In this document: one piece after another, positions 1-7,157 of the stretch
Numbering within the stretch: position 1 is the stretch's first letter
Layout: every line of letters begins with the position of its first letter
Source: Verrucomicrobiales bacterium
Lineage (GTDB): Bacteria > Verrucomicrobiota > Verrucomicrobiia > Verrucomicrobiales > DEV007
Direction of reading: 5' to 3'
Length of the DNA stretch: 10,211 nt
Assembly (NCBI GenBank): GCA_023253615.1
Contig: JALRFZ010000360.1
Span: forward strand, 1 to 10,211
Notes under the pieces: model-generated
Databases searched by the model: none
The model's input: the letters and a program-made list of their open reading frames with translations, nothing else
What the model was told of the DNA's origin: nothing
Program-made: the position numbers and the translations under genes

Positions 1-354
1 GCTGAGACGGTTCGCCTCGAGGAGGGCCTTGCGGTCGACACCGAACTTCGCCGCGATTTTGCCGAGGGTGTCCCCGTCCTGGATCATGTAGGTCTGCGTC
101 TGCGCCGGAGCGGGAGAGGTCGTCGTGTCGGGAGCCGGGGCCGCGTTCCCCTTGGTCGCCTCGAGCGTCGCGGCGTTGCTGTAGGAATAAGAGCTACGGT
201 CCTCGGTGAGCGCCTTCTCGATCGCGATGAGACGGGACTCGAGAGATCCGAGACGCGAATCAAGCGTTTGGAGAGTCGGCTCAGCCGCGCCGAGGGACTG
301 GCCAAGAAGAACAGACGCCGTAAGAGTGGTCAGGGTGGTCGCAATTCGGTTCAT
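1..354 (-). CDS. Exported LysM-domain protein, N-terminal 118 residues (C-terminus beyond the left edge)
   Basis: The minus strand is open from an ATG at 352-354 to the window edge, with no stop. The 118 visible residues begin with a signal peptide (about 1-23: basic start, Thr/Leu/Val core, small residues before AEP). A short heptad-like helix follows (about 27-50, LDSRLGSLESRL), then a Pro/Ala/Thr linker (about 70-86). Residues 88-118 are the start of a LysM domain (TYMIQDGDTLGKIAAKFGV, then D-R-K-A-LLEAN). LysM domains bind the N-acetylglucosamine chains of peptidoglycan, so the protein probably acts in the periplasm or cell envelope. Whether a catalytic domain or further LysM repeats follow cannot be seen. 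No clear Shine-Dalgarno precedes the ATG, but the signal peptide starting there supports it. An arginine-rich alternative frame inside the gene (84-305) is a shadow. Confidence 0.85.
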   Translation of the reverse strand, partial: MNRIATTLTTLTASVLLGQSLGAAEPTLQTLDSRLGSLESRLIAIEKALTEDRSSYSYSNAATLEATKGNAAPAPDTTTSPAPAQTQTYMIQDGDTLGKIAAKFGVDRKALLEANRLS

Positions 355-400
355 GCGAGGGAGTTTATGATGAATGGATCTTTCGTTCAAGATAAAATTT

Positions 401-417
401 AATATTTCCGAAATATT
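401..417. promoter_or_regulatory. Perfect palindrome in the divergent spacer, operator-like
   Basis: The arms AATATTTC and GAAATATT are exact inverted complements separated by one base. The site lies in the AT-rich spacer (355-571) between the LysM gene and the RNase gene, 47 bases upstream of the LysM start codon. That position would suit an operator for a dimeric regulator. AT-rich palindromes also occur by chance in such spacers. I find no convincing -35/-10 pair in either direction, so a regulatory role is inference. Confidence 0.35.
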
Positions 418-571
418 TTTTAAAAGGCCTTGATTTTCTCTACGATTTTTACGGTTTCATTCCTAATTTTTCCGAATTTGAACCATTCGTTAGCTTGCCA
501 AAGGACATTTCCCCTCATTTCGTCCCCTGCCGGTGATTGACCCATTTCCCCTCACCCGCTACGAGTGCAGG

Positions 572-1963
572 ATGAAGATCAGTTTTTGCGGCGCCGCCGA
601 GACCACCACCGGGTCCCAGCACCTCATCGAGATCAATGGATCGCGCATCCTCCTCGACTGCGGACTCTACCAAGGACGCCGCGACGAGGCGAACGAGCGG
701 AACCGCCACTTTCCCTTCGATCCCGCCAGCCTCGATGCCGTGATCCTCTCGCACGCCCACATCGATCACAGCGGCAATCTCCCCTCTCTGACGAGCAACG
801 GCTTCAAGGGCAACATCTATTCGACCTTCGCGACGCGCGACCTCTGCCAGATCATGCTCGCCGATGCCGCCCGCATCCAGGCGGGTGACTTGAAGTGGCT
901 GAACAAGCATCGCGCCAAGGAAGGCAAACCCGACCTCGAGCCACTCTACACCGAGATGGAGGCGGAGGAGTGCGTGCGGCAATTCGTCACCATCGGCTAC
1001 GAGCGCTCCATCCCGGTAGCCGACGGGGTCACCCTCACCTTCATCGACGCCGGTCACATCCTCGGCTCCGCGCAGATCGTGCTCGACCTGGTCGAAAACG
1101 GACATCACAAACGCCTCCTCTTTTCCGGCGATGTCGGGCGCGGCAACAACGAACTGCTGCGCGATCCCGCCGTACCCGAGGATGTCGACTACCTCATCAT
1201 GGAGAGCACCTACGGCAATCGCGAACACGAGCTGCCCACCCAGGCGAACCACCTCCTCGGCGACATCCTCGTGAGGGCCCTCGACAAACGGGGCAAGGTC
1301 ATCATCCCCTCCTTCGCGGTCGAGCGCACCCAGCAGCTGATCTTCGTGCTCCACCAGCTCTCCGAGCAAGGCATGATCCCCGATGTGCCGATCTACGTCG
1401 ACAGCCCGCTCGCCGTCGGCGCGACGGAGATCTTCCGCCTCCATCCCGAATGCTTCAACGAGGAGGTCTACCGCTTCCTCTTCGAAAAGCGCGATCCCTT
1501 CGGCTTCGAGAATCTCACCCTCATCCGCAAGGTCACCGACTCGAAGGCGCTCAACGATCTCCGCGAGCCCGCCATCATCATTTCCGCCTCCGGCATGTGC
1601 GAGGCCGGGCGAGTCCTCCACCACCTCCGCAACAACATCGAGGATCCGCGGAACACCGTCCTCTTCGTCGGCTATTGCGCCGAGCACACCCTCGGCGCCA
1701 AGATCCGCGGCGGCCAGAAGGAGGTCCCCATCCTCGGTGACACTTTCAAGGTCCGGGCCGACATCGAGATCCTCGATTCCTTCAGCGGACACGCCGACCG
1801 CAGCGAATTGCTCCGCTACTTCGACACCATGGGTGGAAAAAAGGAACGCGTCTTCCTCGTCCACGGAGAAGCCGAGCAATCCCACGCCCTCTGCGAGACC
1901 CTGCGGGAACGGCACGATGGTCAGATCTCCGTGCCGGCCTGGAAATCCACGGTGGAGTTTTGA
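572..1963 (+). CDS. Beta-CASP metallo-beta-lactamase RNase-like protein (YSH1/CPSF family)
   Basis: A 463-residue zinc-dependent hydrolase, typical in length for the bacterial YSH1-like beta-CASP family, whose members process or degrade RNA in the cytoplasm. The visible motifs are: the opening MKISFCGAAETTTGS, with TGS preceding H17; the metal-binding HAHIDH at 61-66; H162 in GHILGS; and D187 in FSGDVGR. The beta-CASP insert carries MESTYGN and DSPLAVGATEIF. The C-terminal RNA-specificity part has SASGMCEAGR (about 338-347), H407 in SGHADR and H431 in VHGEAE. All expected metal and CASP residues appear present. A GTG at 533 in the same frame would add 13 residues. I chose the ATG at 572 because the family begins at MKI-F-GAA and a GCAGG sits just upstream. 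Substrate and partners are unknown. DNA-directed or other hydrolase activity cannot be excluded. Confidence 0.9.
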   Translation: MKISFCGAAETTTGSQHLIEINGSRILLDCGLYQGRRDEANERNRHFPFDPASLDAVILSHAHIDHSGNLPSLTSNGFKGNIYSTFATRDLCQIMLADAARIQAGDLKWLNKHRAKEGKPDLEPLYTEMEAEECVRQFVTIGYERSIPVADGVTLTFIDAGHILGSAQIVLDLVENGHHKRLLFSGDVGRGNNELLRDPAVPEDVDYLIMESTYGNREHELPTQANHLLGDILVRALDKRGKVIIPSFAVERTQQLIFVLHQLSEQGMIPDVPIYVDSPLAVGATEIFRLHPECFNEEVYRFLFEKRDPFGFENLTLIRKVTDSKALNDLREPAIIISASGMCEAGRVLHHLRNNIEDPRNTVLFVGYCAEHTLGAKIRGGQKEVPILGDTFKVRADIEILDSFSGHADRSELLRYFDTMGGKKERVFLVHGEAEQSHALCETLRERHDGQISVPAWKSTVEF

Positions 1964-2265
1964 GGGTGACCGTCTCGGTCGCTCCGTTTTCGCCCCGGTG
2001 GCGGATATATCGACGGGCCTCCGATCCCCGGGTGGGTCTCGCTCGTCCTCACCGTCTCGAGATGGCCCGGCGTGTCGAGACCGGCGAGAAAACCGAGCAC
2101 CTTTTCCAGGTCGGGCCTCACCCCCGTGCGCCTCACCACCTCCTCCGCGACGAGATCGAGCAACACGGGATCCCGTCGCAGGACCAGACCGACCCAGGCC
2201 GCTGGAATCGCCGCCGTCGCGAGCGATTCGCGGCCGGGATCAAGATCGTCATCTTCCGGAAACAT
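1921..2265 (-). CDS. Possible small protein of unknown function (114 residues)
   Basis: I do not recognise this protein. It would run from the ATG at 2263-2265 to a TGA at 1921-1923, overlapping the 3' end of the beta-CASP gene by 43 bases in antisense. The first 70 or so residues look protein-like: an acidic start (MFPEDDDLDPGRESL), an alternating hydrophobic stretch (AAIPAAWVGLVLRRDPVLLDL) and a likely amphipathic helix (VRPDLEKVLGFLAGLD). Most of these codons end in G or C. The last 40 residues are Pro/Gly/Arg-rich and less convincing, and the frame there crosses the terminator-like hairpin. There is no signal peptide or clear Shine-Dalgarno. An in-frame stop at 2275-2277 rules out a longer form. 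The alternative is that 1964-2371 is a non-coding gap of about 400 bases; no better ORF occupies it. Confidence 0.42.
   Translation of the reverse strand: MFPEDDDLDPGRESLATAAIPAAWVGLVLRRDPVLLDLVAEEVVRRTGVRPDLEKVLGFLAGLDTPGHLETVRTSETHPGIGGPSIYPPPGRKRSDRDGHPQNSTVDFQAGTEI
1964..1990 (+). terminator. Probable intrinsic terminator of the beta-CASP gene
   Basis: Immediately after the TGA at 1961-1963, bases 1964-1972 pair with 1976-1984 around a UCU loop. The 9 bp stem includes two G-U pairs, and its inner core GACCG/CGGTC is perfect. Two bases later comes TTTT (1987-1990). Stem, position and T-run fit a modest intrinsic terminator for the plus-strand gene. The T-run is short and the region also lies inside a candidate minus-strand ORF, so certainty is limited. 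Confidence 0.45.
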
Positions 2266-2371
2266 CGCCCGCTTTCAAGCAGGATCGATGCCGGGTGAAC
2301 CCTCTTCTGTCGGGTACAAAACCCTCTTCGCCCTTGAAATCGCGCCCAAACCCGCTCTCTTGACCCGACCG

Positions 2372-3577
2372 ATGAAGTCTCTCCTGCTCTCGAACGAGTA
2401 TCCTCCGAATGTCTACGGCGGCGCGGGCATCCATGTGCAATACCTCGCCCGCGAGCTCGCGAGGCTCTGCGAAGTCGAAGTCCGCTGTTTCGGCGATCAG
2501 TCGGACCCTGCTTCAAATCCCGCGGTCTCGGGCTTCGGCGTCGACACCACCTCCTACTCCGCGCCCAAGCCGCTTCATTCCGTGTTCGGCGCCTTGCAGC
2601 GGTGCCTTGATTTCAATACCCGGGCCATCGACGCCGATGTCGTCCATCTCCATACCTGGTATTCCCACTTCGGCGGTCTCCTCGCCAAGCTCAATTACGG
2701 ACTGCCCATGGTGCTGACCGTGCATTCGCTCGAACCGCTCCGTCCGTGGAAGCGCGAACAGCTTGGCGGCGGTTATGACTTCACCGTCTGGCTCGAGAAG
2801 ACCGCCATCGAGATGGCCGACGCCGTCATCGCCGTCTCCCACGAGACCCGGCTCGATATCCTCCGCCTCTTCGACGTGGCCGAGGAGAAAGTGCATGTCA
2901 TCTACAACGGCATCGATCCCGACGAGTACACCCCCACCTTCGACGAGTCGGTTTTGAAAAAGCACGGCATTGATCCGGCAGTGCCCTACGTGCTCTTTGT
3001 CGGTCGCATCACGCGGCAGAAGGGCATCGTCCACCTCGTCAACGCGATCCACCATCTTGATCCCGGCACCCAGGTCGTCCTTTGTGCCGGCGCTCCCGAT
3101 ACACCCGAGATCAAGATGGAAATGGAGACCGCCGTCGCCGCGGCGCGCACCGGACACGCCGGGCCCATCGTCTGGATCCAGGAGATGATCCCCGCCGATG
3201 AAAAGATCGTGCTCTACAGCCACGCCCGTGTCTTTTGCACCCCATCGATCTACGAGCCTTTCGGCATCATCAATCTCGAGGCCATGGCCTGCGAAACGCC
3301 CGTCGTCGGATCGGCCGTCGGCGGCATGAAGGAGATCATCCTCCCCGGCGAGACCGGTCTGCTCATCCCCCTCGCCCAGCAGCCGGAATCACCCTTCGAG
3401 GCGATCCATCCCGAGGTCTTCGCACACGACCTCGCCACCGGCATCAACACCCTCATGCGCGATCCCGATCGCTGCGCCGAAATGGGCAAGGCCGGACGCG
3501 CCCGCGTTCTGGAGAAATTCAGCTGGGCCGAGATCGCCCGGGAGACCCTGGCTCTCTACGAAAAAATCGCGAAGTGA
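2372..3577 (+). CDS. glgA: GT4-family glycogen synthase, actinobacterial GlgA/GlgM type
   Basis: A 401-residue cytoplasmic glycosyltransferase with a GT-B fold. It would extend alpha-1,4-glucan from a nucleotide-activated glucose. The N-terminal domain opens with MKSLLLSNEYPPNVYGGAGI, matching the EYPP-x-YGGAGVH signature of the short actinobacterial-type glycogen synthases. HLHTWYSHFGGLL lies further on in this domain. The C-terminal domain has the phosphate-binding GRITRQKG (211-218, with R212 and K217) and the catalytic-region EPFGIINLE (E295, E303), followed by AMACETPVVGSAVGG. Length is normal and no key residue is missing. The frame stays open upstream to 2072, but the family start is the ATG at 2372. 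Within this family, some members make glycogen from ADP-glucose while GlgM makes maltose-1-phosphate; the sequence alone does not decide. No other glycogen gene is in the window. Confidence 0.87.
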   Translation: MKSLLLSNEYPPNVYGGAGIHVQYLARELARLCEVEVRCFGDQSDPASNPAVSGFGVDTTSYSAPKPLHSVFGALQRCLDFNTRAIDADVVHLHTWYSHFGGLLAKLNYGLPMVLTVHSLEPLRPWKREQLGGGYDFTVWLEKTAIEMADAVIAVSHETRLDILRLFDVAEEKVHVIYNGIDPDEYTPTFDESVLKKHGIDPAVPYVLFVGRITRQKGIVHLVNAIHHLDPGTQVVLCAGAPDTPEIKMEMETAVAAARTGHAGPIVWIQEMIPADEKIVLYSHARVFCTPSIYEPFGIINLEAMACETPVVGSAVGGMKEIILPGETGLLIPLAQQPESPFEAIHPEVFAHDLATGINTLMRDPDRCAEMGKAGRARVLEKFSWAEIARETLALYEKIAK

Positions 3578-3582
3578 CCGCT

Positions 3583-3610
3583 TTGCGGGACTTGCCGAAG
3601 TCCCGGGCAA
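3583..3610 (+). terminator. Stem-loop after the glycogen synthase gene
   Basis: CGGGACTT (3586-3593) pairs perfectly with AAGTCCCG (3598-3605) around a GCCG loop, starting 8 bases after the stop codon. Alternatively TTGC (3583-3586) can pair with GCAA (3607-3610), lengthening the stem across a two-base bulge. No T-run follows, so it may be a weak or factor-dependent terminator, or a 3'-end stabiliser between this gene and the next, which begins 20 bases later. Confidence 0.5.
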
Positions 3611-3629
3611 CACGCTACCGTCGCGACTG

Positions 3630-4808
3630 ATGAAGAGATCCCTTCTCCCCTTCTCACTCTCCCTCCTGCTCACCTTCGCGGTCCAGGCGGAACCCTGGAC
3701 CGCTCCGATCGAGCAGATCCGCAAAGTCGGCCCCGAAGGCGCCGGCAACACCGAAGCCGCCGCGGCGTGGAATGCCCTGACCTCCCTCGGTCCCGAGATG
3801 CTCGTGCCGGTGCTCACGGCGATGGAGGGCGCAAGCCCCCTCGCACGCAATTGGATGCGCACGGCGGTGGAGACGGTCTTTGATCGCGAACTGACGGCAA
3901 AAGCCGCCCTGCCCGGCGAAGCGATCAAGAGCTTCGTCCTCGATCGCCGCCACGAGCCCAACGCTCGTCGCCTTGCTTTTGAACTTTACGCCAAACTCGC
4001 TCCCGACGATTCCGCCGCCCTCATTCCCGGCTTCGCGGATGACCCCAGCCCGGCCCTCCGTCGCGAAGCCGTGGCAAAACTGCTCGCCGAGGGCAAGGCC
4101 CGGCTGGAGGCCGGCGAACAGGAAAAAAGTCTCGCCACCCTCAATGCCGCGCTCGACGCCGCCCGCGAGGTCGACCAGATCGACGCCATCACCAAGCTCC
4201 TGCGTGAAAAGCTCACTCAGAAGGTGGACTTGCCGAAACACTTCGGCTTTCTCTCCCACTGGCACCTCATCGGTCCCTTCGACAACACGGGTCGTGAAGG
4301 TTTCGCCCGGGTCTACCCGCCCGAGGATAAGATCGAGCTCGACGCCGAGTACCCTGGCAAGGAAGACAAGCCCGTGAAATGGCAGGCCTATGCGACGCCC
4401 GACGACTATGGCAAAGTCGATTTCAACCAACCCTACGGCCCGCTCAAGCAGGTCGTCGGCTACGCCTACACCGAATTCCATGCCGCCGAAGCCCGCGACG
4501 CGCAGATCCGCCTCGGCTGCAAGAACGCGTGGAAAGTGTGGTTCAACGGCGAACTGCTCTTCGGTCGCGATGAATACCATCGTGGACAACGTATCGACCA
4601 ATACACCCTGCCCGTGAAACTGCAGCCCGGCAAGAACACCATCCTCGTCAAAGCCTGCCAGAACGAGCAGGAACAGGATTGGACCGCGCAGTGGGAATTC
4701 CAACTCCGCGTCTGTGACGCCACCGGCACCGCGATCCTCTCCACCGACCGCCAGCCCACTCCTGAAAAAGCGGCTCCCGCGCGCCGCCGCCCCGCGAAGA
4801 GCGAGTGA
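3630..4808 (+). CDS. Exported HEAT-like protein with C-terminal galactose-binding-like beta-sandwich
   Basis: A 392-residue protein of unknown function. A signal peptide (1-20: MKRS, Leu/Phe-rich core, VQA before EPW) directs it to the periplasm or outside. Residues about 25-200 are alpha-helical with HEAT-like character, for example SPALRREAVAKLLAEGKARL. From W211 (HWHLIGPFDNTG) to about 365 it resembles the jelly-roll carbohydrate-binding modules found in exported Planctomycetes and Verrucomicrobia proteins. Typical marks are KVWFNGELLF (W304, N306), then LQPGKNTILVKACQNEQ and a closing WEFQLRV. The tail is Pro/Ala/Arg-rich and basic. I see no catalytic motif, so binding or scaffolding is more likely than enzymatic action. 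The next gene encodes another exported protein 53 bases downstream on the same strand, suggesting co-transcription. The start is well supported by the signal peptide. Confidence 0.82.
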   Translation: MKRSLLPFSLSLLLTFAVQAEPWTAPIEQIRKVGPEGAGNTEAAAAWNALTSLGPEMLVPVLTAMEGASPLARNWMRTAVETVFDRELTAKAALPGEAIKSFVLDRRHEPNARRLAFELYAKLAPDDSAALIPGFADDPSPALRREAVAKLLAEGKARLEAGEQEKSLATLNAALDAAREVDQIDAITKLLREKLTQKVDLPKHFGFLSHWHLIGPFDNTGREGFARVYPPEDKIELDAEYPGKEDKPVKWQAYATPDDYGKVDFNQPYGPLKQVVGYAYTEFHAAEARDAQIRLGCKNAWKVWFNGELLFGRDEYHRGQRIDQYTLPVKLQPGKNTILVKACQNEQEQDWTAQWEFQLRVCDATGTAILSTDRQPTPEKAAPARRRPAKSE

Positions 4809-4861
4809 AGTCACCGCCGTCCGTTTCGAATCCCATCCTTCCTTCCACTCCCGCCGGAATC

Positions 4862-6064
4862 ATGCGCCCCCTCTTTCTCACCTTGGCACTGGTCATCCTC
4901 GCCCTTCCCGTCCGGGCCGATTGGCTCAATTTCCGGGGACCGAACGGCTCGGGACACGCCCCTGACAATACCACCACGGTAGGCGAGTTGAGCGACCGGA
5001 CCCTCGCCTGGAAAGTCGCCCTGCCCGGTCGGGGGCTGGGCAGTGCCATCGTCGTGGGAGACAAGGTCTTCGTCACCGCGGCGAGCGGTCCCGAGCAACA
5101 GCAGCTGCATATCCTCTGTTTCTCCGCGAAAGACGGATCGCCGGTCTGGGAGCGGCGCTTTTGGGCGACCGGCCGCACCATGTCGCACAGCAAGACGAAT
5201 GTCGCCGCCCCCACCCCGGCGAGTGATGGCGACCGACTCTACGCGCTCTCTTCCTCCAACGATCTCATCTGCGTCGATCTCGATGGCAATCTCGTCTGGA
5301 TGCGCGGACTGACGCTCGATTACCCCAACGCCTCGAACAGCCTCGGCATGGCCTCCTCGCCCATCGTCGTCGGCGACACCCTCGTCGCGCAGATCGAGAA
5401 TGATTCCGAGTCCTTCGCCGCGGGATTCGACCTGCTCACCGGCGTCAACAAGTGGAAACTCGATCGTCCCAAATCGGCGAACTGGACCTCGCCCACCGTC
5501 CTCAACAAGGAGGGCGAGTCCATCGTCGCCCTGCAATCGAGCGACGGCATCCTCGGCCTTGTGCCGGCGACCGGCTCATCCGTCTTCACCGTCGCGGGAG
5601 GTGCGTCCACCATCCCCTCCGCCGCCGCCGCGGGAGATGAACTCTTCATTCCCTCCAATGGAGTCACCGTCGTGGCACTGGGAGCTACGGGCGAAGAGCC
5701 CAAGAAAGTCTGGAACCAAACCAATCAGCGTCCCGGCACCGCGAGCCTTCTCGTTGCCGGAGAAAAACTCTATCTCATCAACAACGCCGGAGTCCTGACT
5801 TGCGCCAAAAGGCAATCCGGAGAAGTCCTCTGGGAAATCCGCTTGAAAGGACCTTTCAGCGGCAGCCCGGTGGCCGGGGGTGATGGAAAGCTCTACATCT
5901 TCAGCGAACAAGGCGTCGGGCAGGTCGTCGATCCCTCGGGGGAGAAGGGCGTCGTCAGCAGCGAAATCGAGCTCGGTGAAACCATCCTGAGCACTCCCGC
6001 ACTTGATGGCGAAGCCCTCTTCATCCGCAGCGACGGGCACCTCTGGAAGTTCGCCGGAAAGTGA
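4862..6064 (+). CDS. Exported PQQ-like beta-propeller protein
   Basis: A 400-residue exported protein. The signal peptide is clear: MRPLFLTLALVILALPVRA, with cleavage predicted before D20-W21. The mature start WLNFRGPNGSG is the hallmark opening of the PQQ-like quinoprotein repeat proteins common in Planctomycetes and Verrucomicrobia. Blade-type repeats follow, such as LAWKVALPGRGLGSAIVVGDKVFV, then LYALSSSNDLICVDLDGNLVW, GVNKWKLDR, LLVAGEKLYLINNAGVLTC, GEVLWEIRL and DGKLYIFSEQG. I see no calcium or PQQ ligands of a true quinoprotein dehydrogenase, so it is probably a binding or assembly scaffold. A GTG at 4805 overlaps the previous stop as GTGA and would add 19 residues. I rejected it because it would bury the signal peptide. 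It is probably co-transcribed with the preceding HEAT-like gene. The stop codon abuts that of the convergent transposase. Confidence 0.85.
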   Translation: MRPLFLTLALVILALPVRADWLNFRGPNGSGHAPDNTTTVGELSDRTLAWKVALPGRGLGSAIVVGDKVFVTAASGPEQQQLHILCFSAKDGSPVWERRFWATGRTMSHSKTNVAAPTPASDGDRLYALSSSNDLICVDLDGNLVWMRGLTLDYPNASNSLGMASSPIVVGDTLVAQIENDSESFAAGFDLLTGVNKWKLDRPKSANWTSPTVLNKEGESIVALQSSDGILGLVPATGSSVFTVAGGASTIPSAAAAGDELFIPSNGVTVVALGATGEEPKKVWNQTNQRPGTASLLVAGEKLYLINNAGVLTCAKRQSGEVLWEIRLKGPFSGSPVAGGDGKLYIFSEQGVGQVVDPSGEKGVVSSEIELGETILSTPALDGEALFIRSDGHLWKFAGK

Positions 6065-7123
6065 TCACTTCAGTGGAGGATCGAAAACACGCACTTTGAG
6101 ATCCCGAAGCACCCGGATCGGCCCCCAATCGCCCCCCTGCATCTTCCGCGCTCCTGTCTTGCGTTTCCGGCCCACCCCGCCTCTTGCCTTCAAAGCCTCC
6201 GCCGCGGCATCGACAAAGGCCGCCGACCCAAGCACCGTGCCATCGCTGAAGTAGCGCACCTTTCGCCTGAGTATCTCCGGCAAGGACATCCGTTTCCGCC
6301 CCTCCACGACCTCGTCCACCAGGTCCGGATCGATCCCCGGGCGTCCAAGTGTTCCGGTTTCCCGCCCGTCACCGGCGACCGCCCGTCCCTCCAGATAAAG
6401 CAACCGCCGGTATCGGTCCAGCGTCGTTTCCCAACCACGCGTGTCATCCGCCGATCCCGGCCTTTCGAGTGATTCAGGTTGGATCAGGCACAGCCTTGAC
6501 CGCGATTTCTCCGCCCATTTTCCCGTTCCCATCGCCTCCCCGTAGCCGCTCCATCGATAATCCTCGGGGACCTTCACCAAACCGGCGCGAACGGGGTTCA
6601 GATCAATATAGGCGGCGACCGCATGCAGCGCCTCCGAGCCTCCCTCGACCAGCACGCTCCGGAATGGCCCTTCCCAAAAGGTTCCCACCCGGCCCAGGCG
6701 GCGGTTCATGAAGATCGAGAAACGCTGTTTCAGCTCCTTGAGAAAAACCGACAGGTCTCCTCGCCGGGCCTCAAATGAATCCAGAATTGCCTTTACCTCC
6801 AGTTCGTTTCCCGATTTCCTCGCTGCTTCCAAACGTGAGGCGATCGTTTCCACGGTTGCCCGGTCATAAAGCAAGGGGAGCAACCGCAAGAGCCCCTCCT
6901 CACCGAGCGGCGGGAGCGTCCCTCTTTCCGGTATTTCGAGAAGAAGGTGAAAATGATTCCCCATCACACAATAGGTGATGATCCTAACCGCGCAAAACTC
7001 CTCCAGTTTCCGCATGATGGAACGAAACACCTCCTTTTCCTGCGAATGGAAAAGAATCCGTCGATCAACCACCCGCGAAACACAATGATAATATGAAATG
7101 CCAGAACCAATCGCTCTCATCAT
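6065..7123 (-). CDS. REP-associated tyrosine transposase (RAYT, Y1/HUH superfamily)
   Basis: A 352-residue single-strand DNA transposase-like nuclease related to the IS200/IS605 TnpA family. The HUH metal site is GNHFHLLLEIP (H57, H59). The catalytic tyrosine is most likely Y172 in AAYIDLNPVRAG, which lines up with the DYIYINPVKHG region holding Y115 of the E. coli REP transposase. Between them lies the helical stretch typical of RAYTs (KQRFSIFMNRRLGRVGTFWEGPFRS). A C-terminal extension (about 260-352: PEILRRKVRYFSDGTVLGS, then a basic RKRKTGARK) is of the sort seen in verrucomicrobial RAYTs. All motifs are intact and nothing suggests decay. Two adjacent ATGs (7123 and 7120) are possible starts; AAAAAGG precedes them very closely. 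RAYTs are usually single-copy, domesticated genes that act on REP palindromes elsewhere in the genome. No terminal repeats of a self-mobile element are visible. Confidence 0.88.
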   Translation of the reverse strand: MMRAIGSGISYYHCVSRVVDRRILFHSQEKEVFRSIMRKLEEFCAVRIITYCVMGNHFHLLLEIPERGTLPPLGEEGLLRLLPLLYDRATVETIASRLEAARKSGNELEVKAILDSFEARRGDLSVFLKELKQRFSIFMNRRLGRVGTFWEGPFRSVLVEGGSEALHAVAAYIDLNPVRAGLVKVPEDYRWSGYGEAMGTGKWAEKSRSRLCLIQPESLERPGSADDTRGWETTLDRYRRLLYLEGRAVAGDGRETGTLGRPGIDPDLVDEVVEGRKRMSLPEILRRKVRYFSDGTVLGSAAFVDAAAEALKARGGVGRKRKTGARKMQGGDWGPIRVLRDLKVRVFDPPLK

Positions 7124-7133
7124 ACCTTTTTAA

Positions 7134-7151
7134 CATTGCGCGGCATTGCGC
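7134..7151. repeat. Two direct CATTGCGC repeats, 10 bp apart, upstream of the transposase
   Basis: CATTGCGC occurs at 7134-7141 and again at 7144-7151, so the copies lie on the same face of the helix. The same stretch can form a short bulged GCGC/GCGC hairpin (about 7136-7154). This fits either a protein-binding site controlling the transposase promoter or a degenerate REP-like element. Neither role is demonstrated. Confidence 0.35.
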
Positions 7152-7157
7152 CAAATC

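Noticed and set aside
533..571. GTG start at 533 for the beta-CASP gene
   Set aside because: The added 13 residues do not resemble the family N-terminus, which begins at the ATG at 572.
515..1915. Minus-strand 466-codon open frame opposite the beta-CASP gene
   Set aside because: It is an acidic, Gly/Val/Glu-rich antisense shadow caused by the G/C-ending codons of the real gene, whose plus strand shows all family motifs.
1960..2298. Plus-strand 112-codon open frame in the gap before the glycogen synthase gene
   Set aside because: It is Arg/His/Pro-rich. The minus-strand frame over the same bases looks more protein-like, and this one begins inside the RNase stop region at the terminator hairpin.
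2072..2371. 100-residue upstream extension of the glycogen synthase frame
   Set aside because: It is Ser/Arg/Pro-rich without structure, and the family signature starts exactly at the ATG at 2372.
3654..4814. Minus-strand 386-codon open frame opposite the HEAT-like gene
   Set aside because: The composition is typical of an antisense shadow. The plus strand has a signal peptide and recognisable beta-sandwich motifs.
4805..4861. GTG start at 4805 overlapping the previous stop, for the propeller gene
   Set aside because: It would place 19 unrelated residues ahead of a clean signal peptide starting at 4862.
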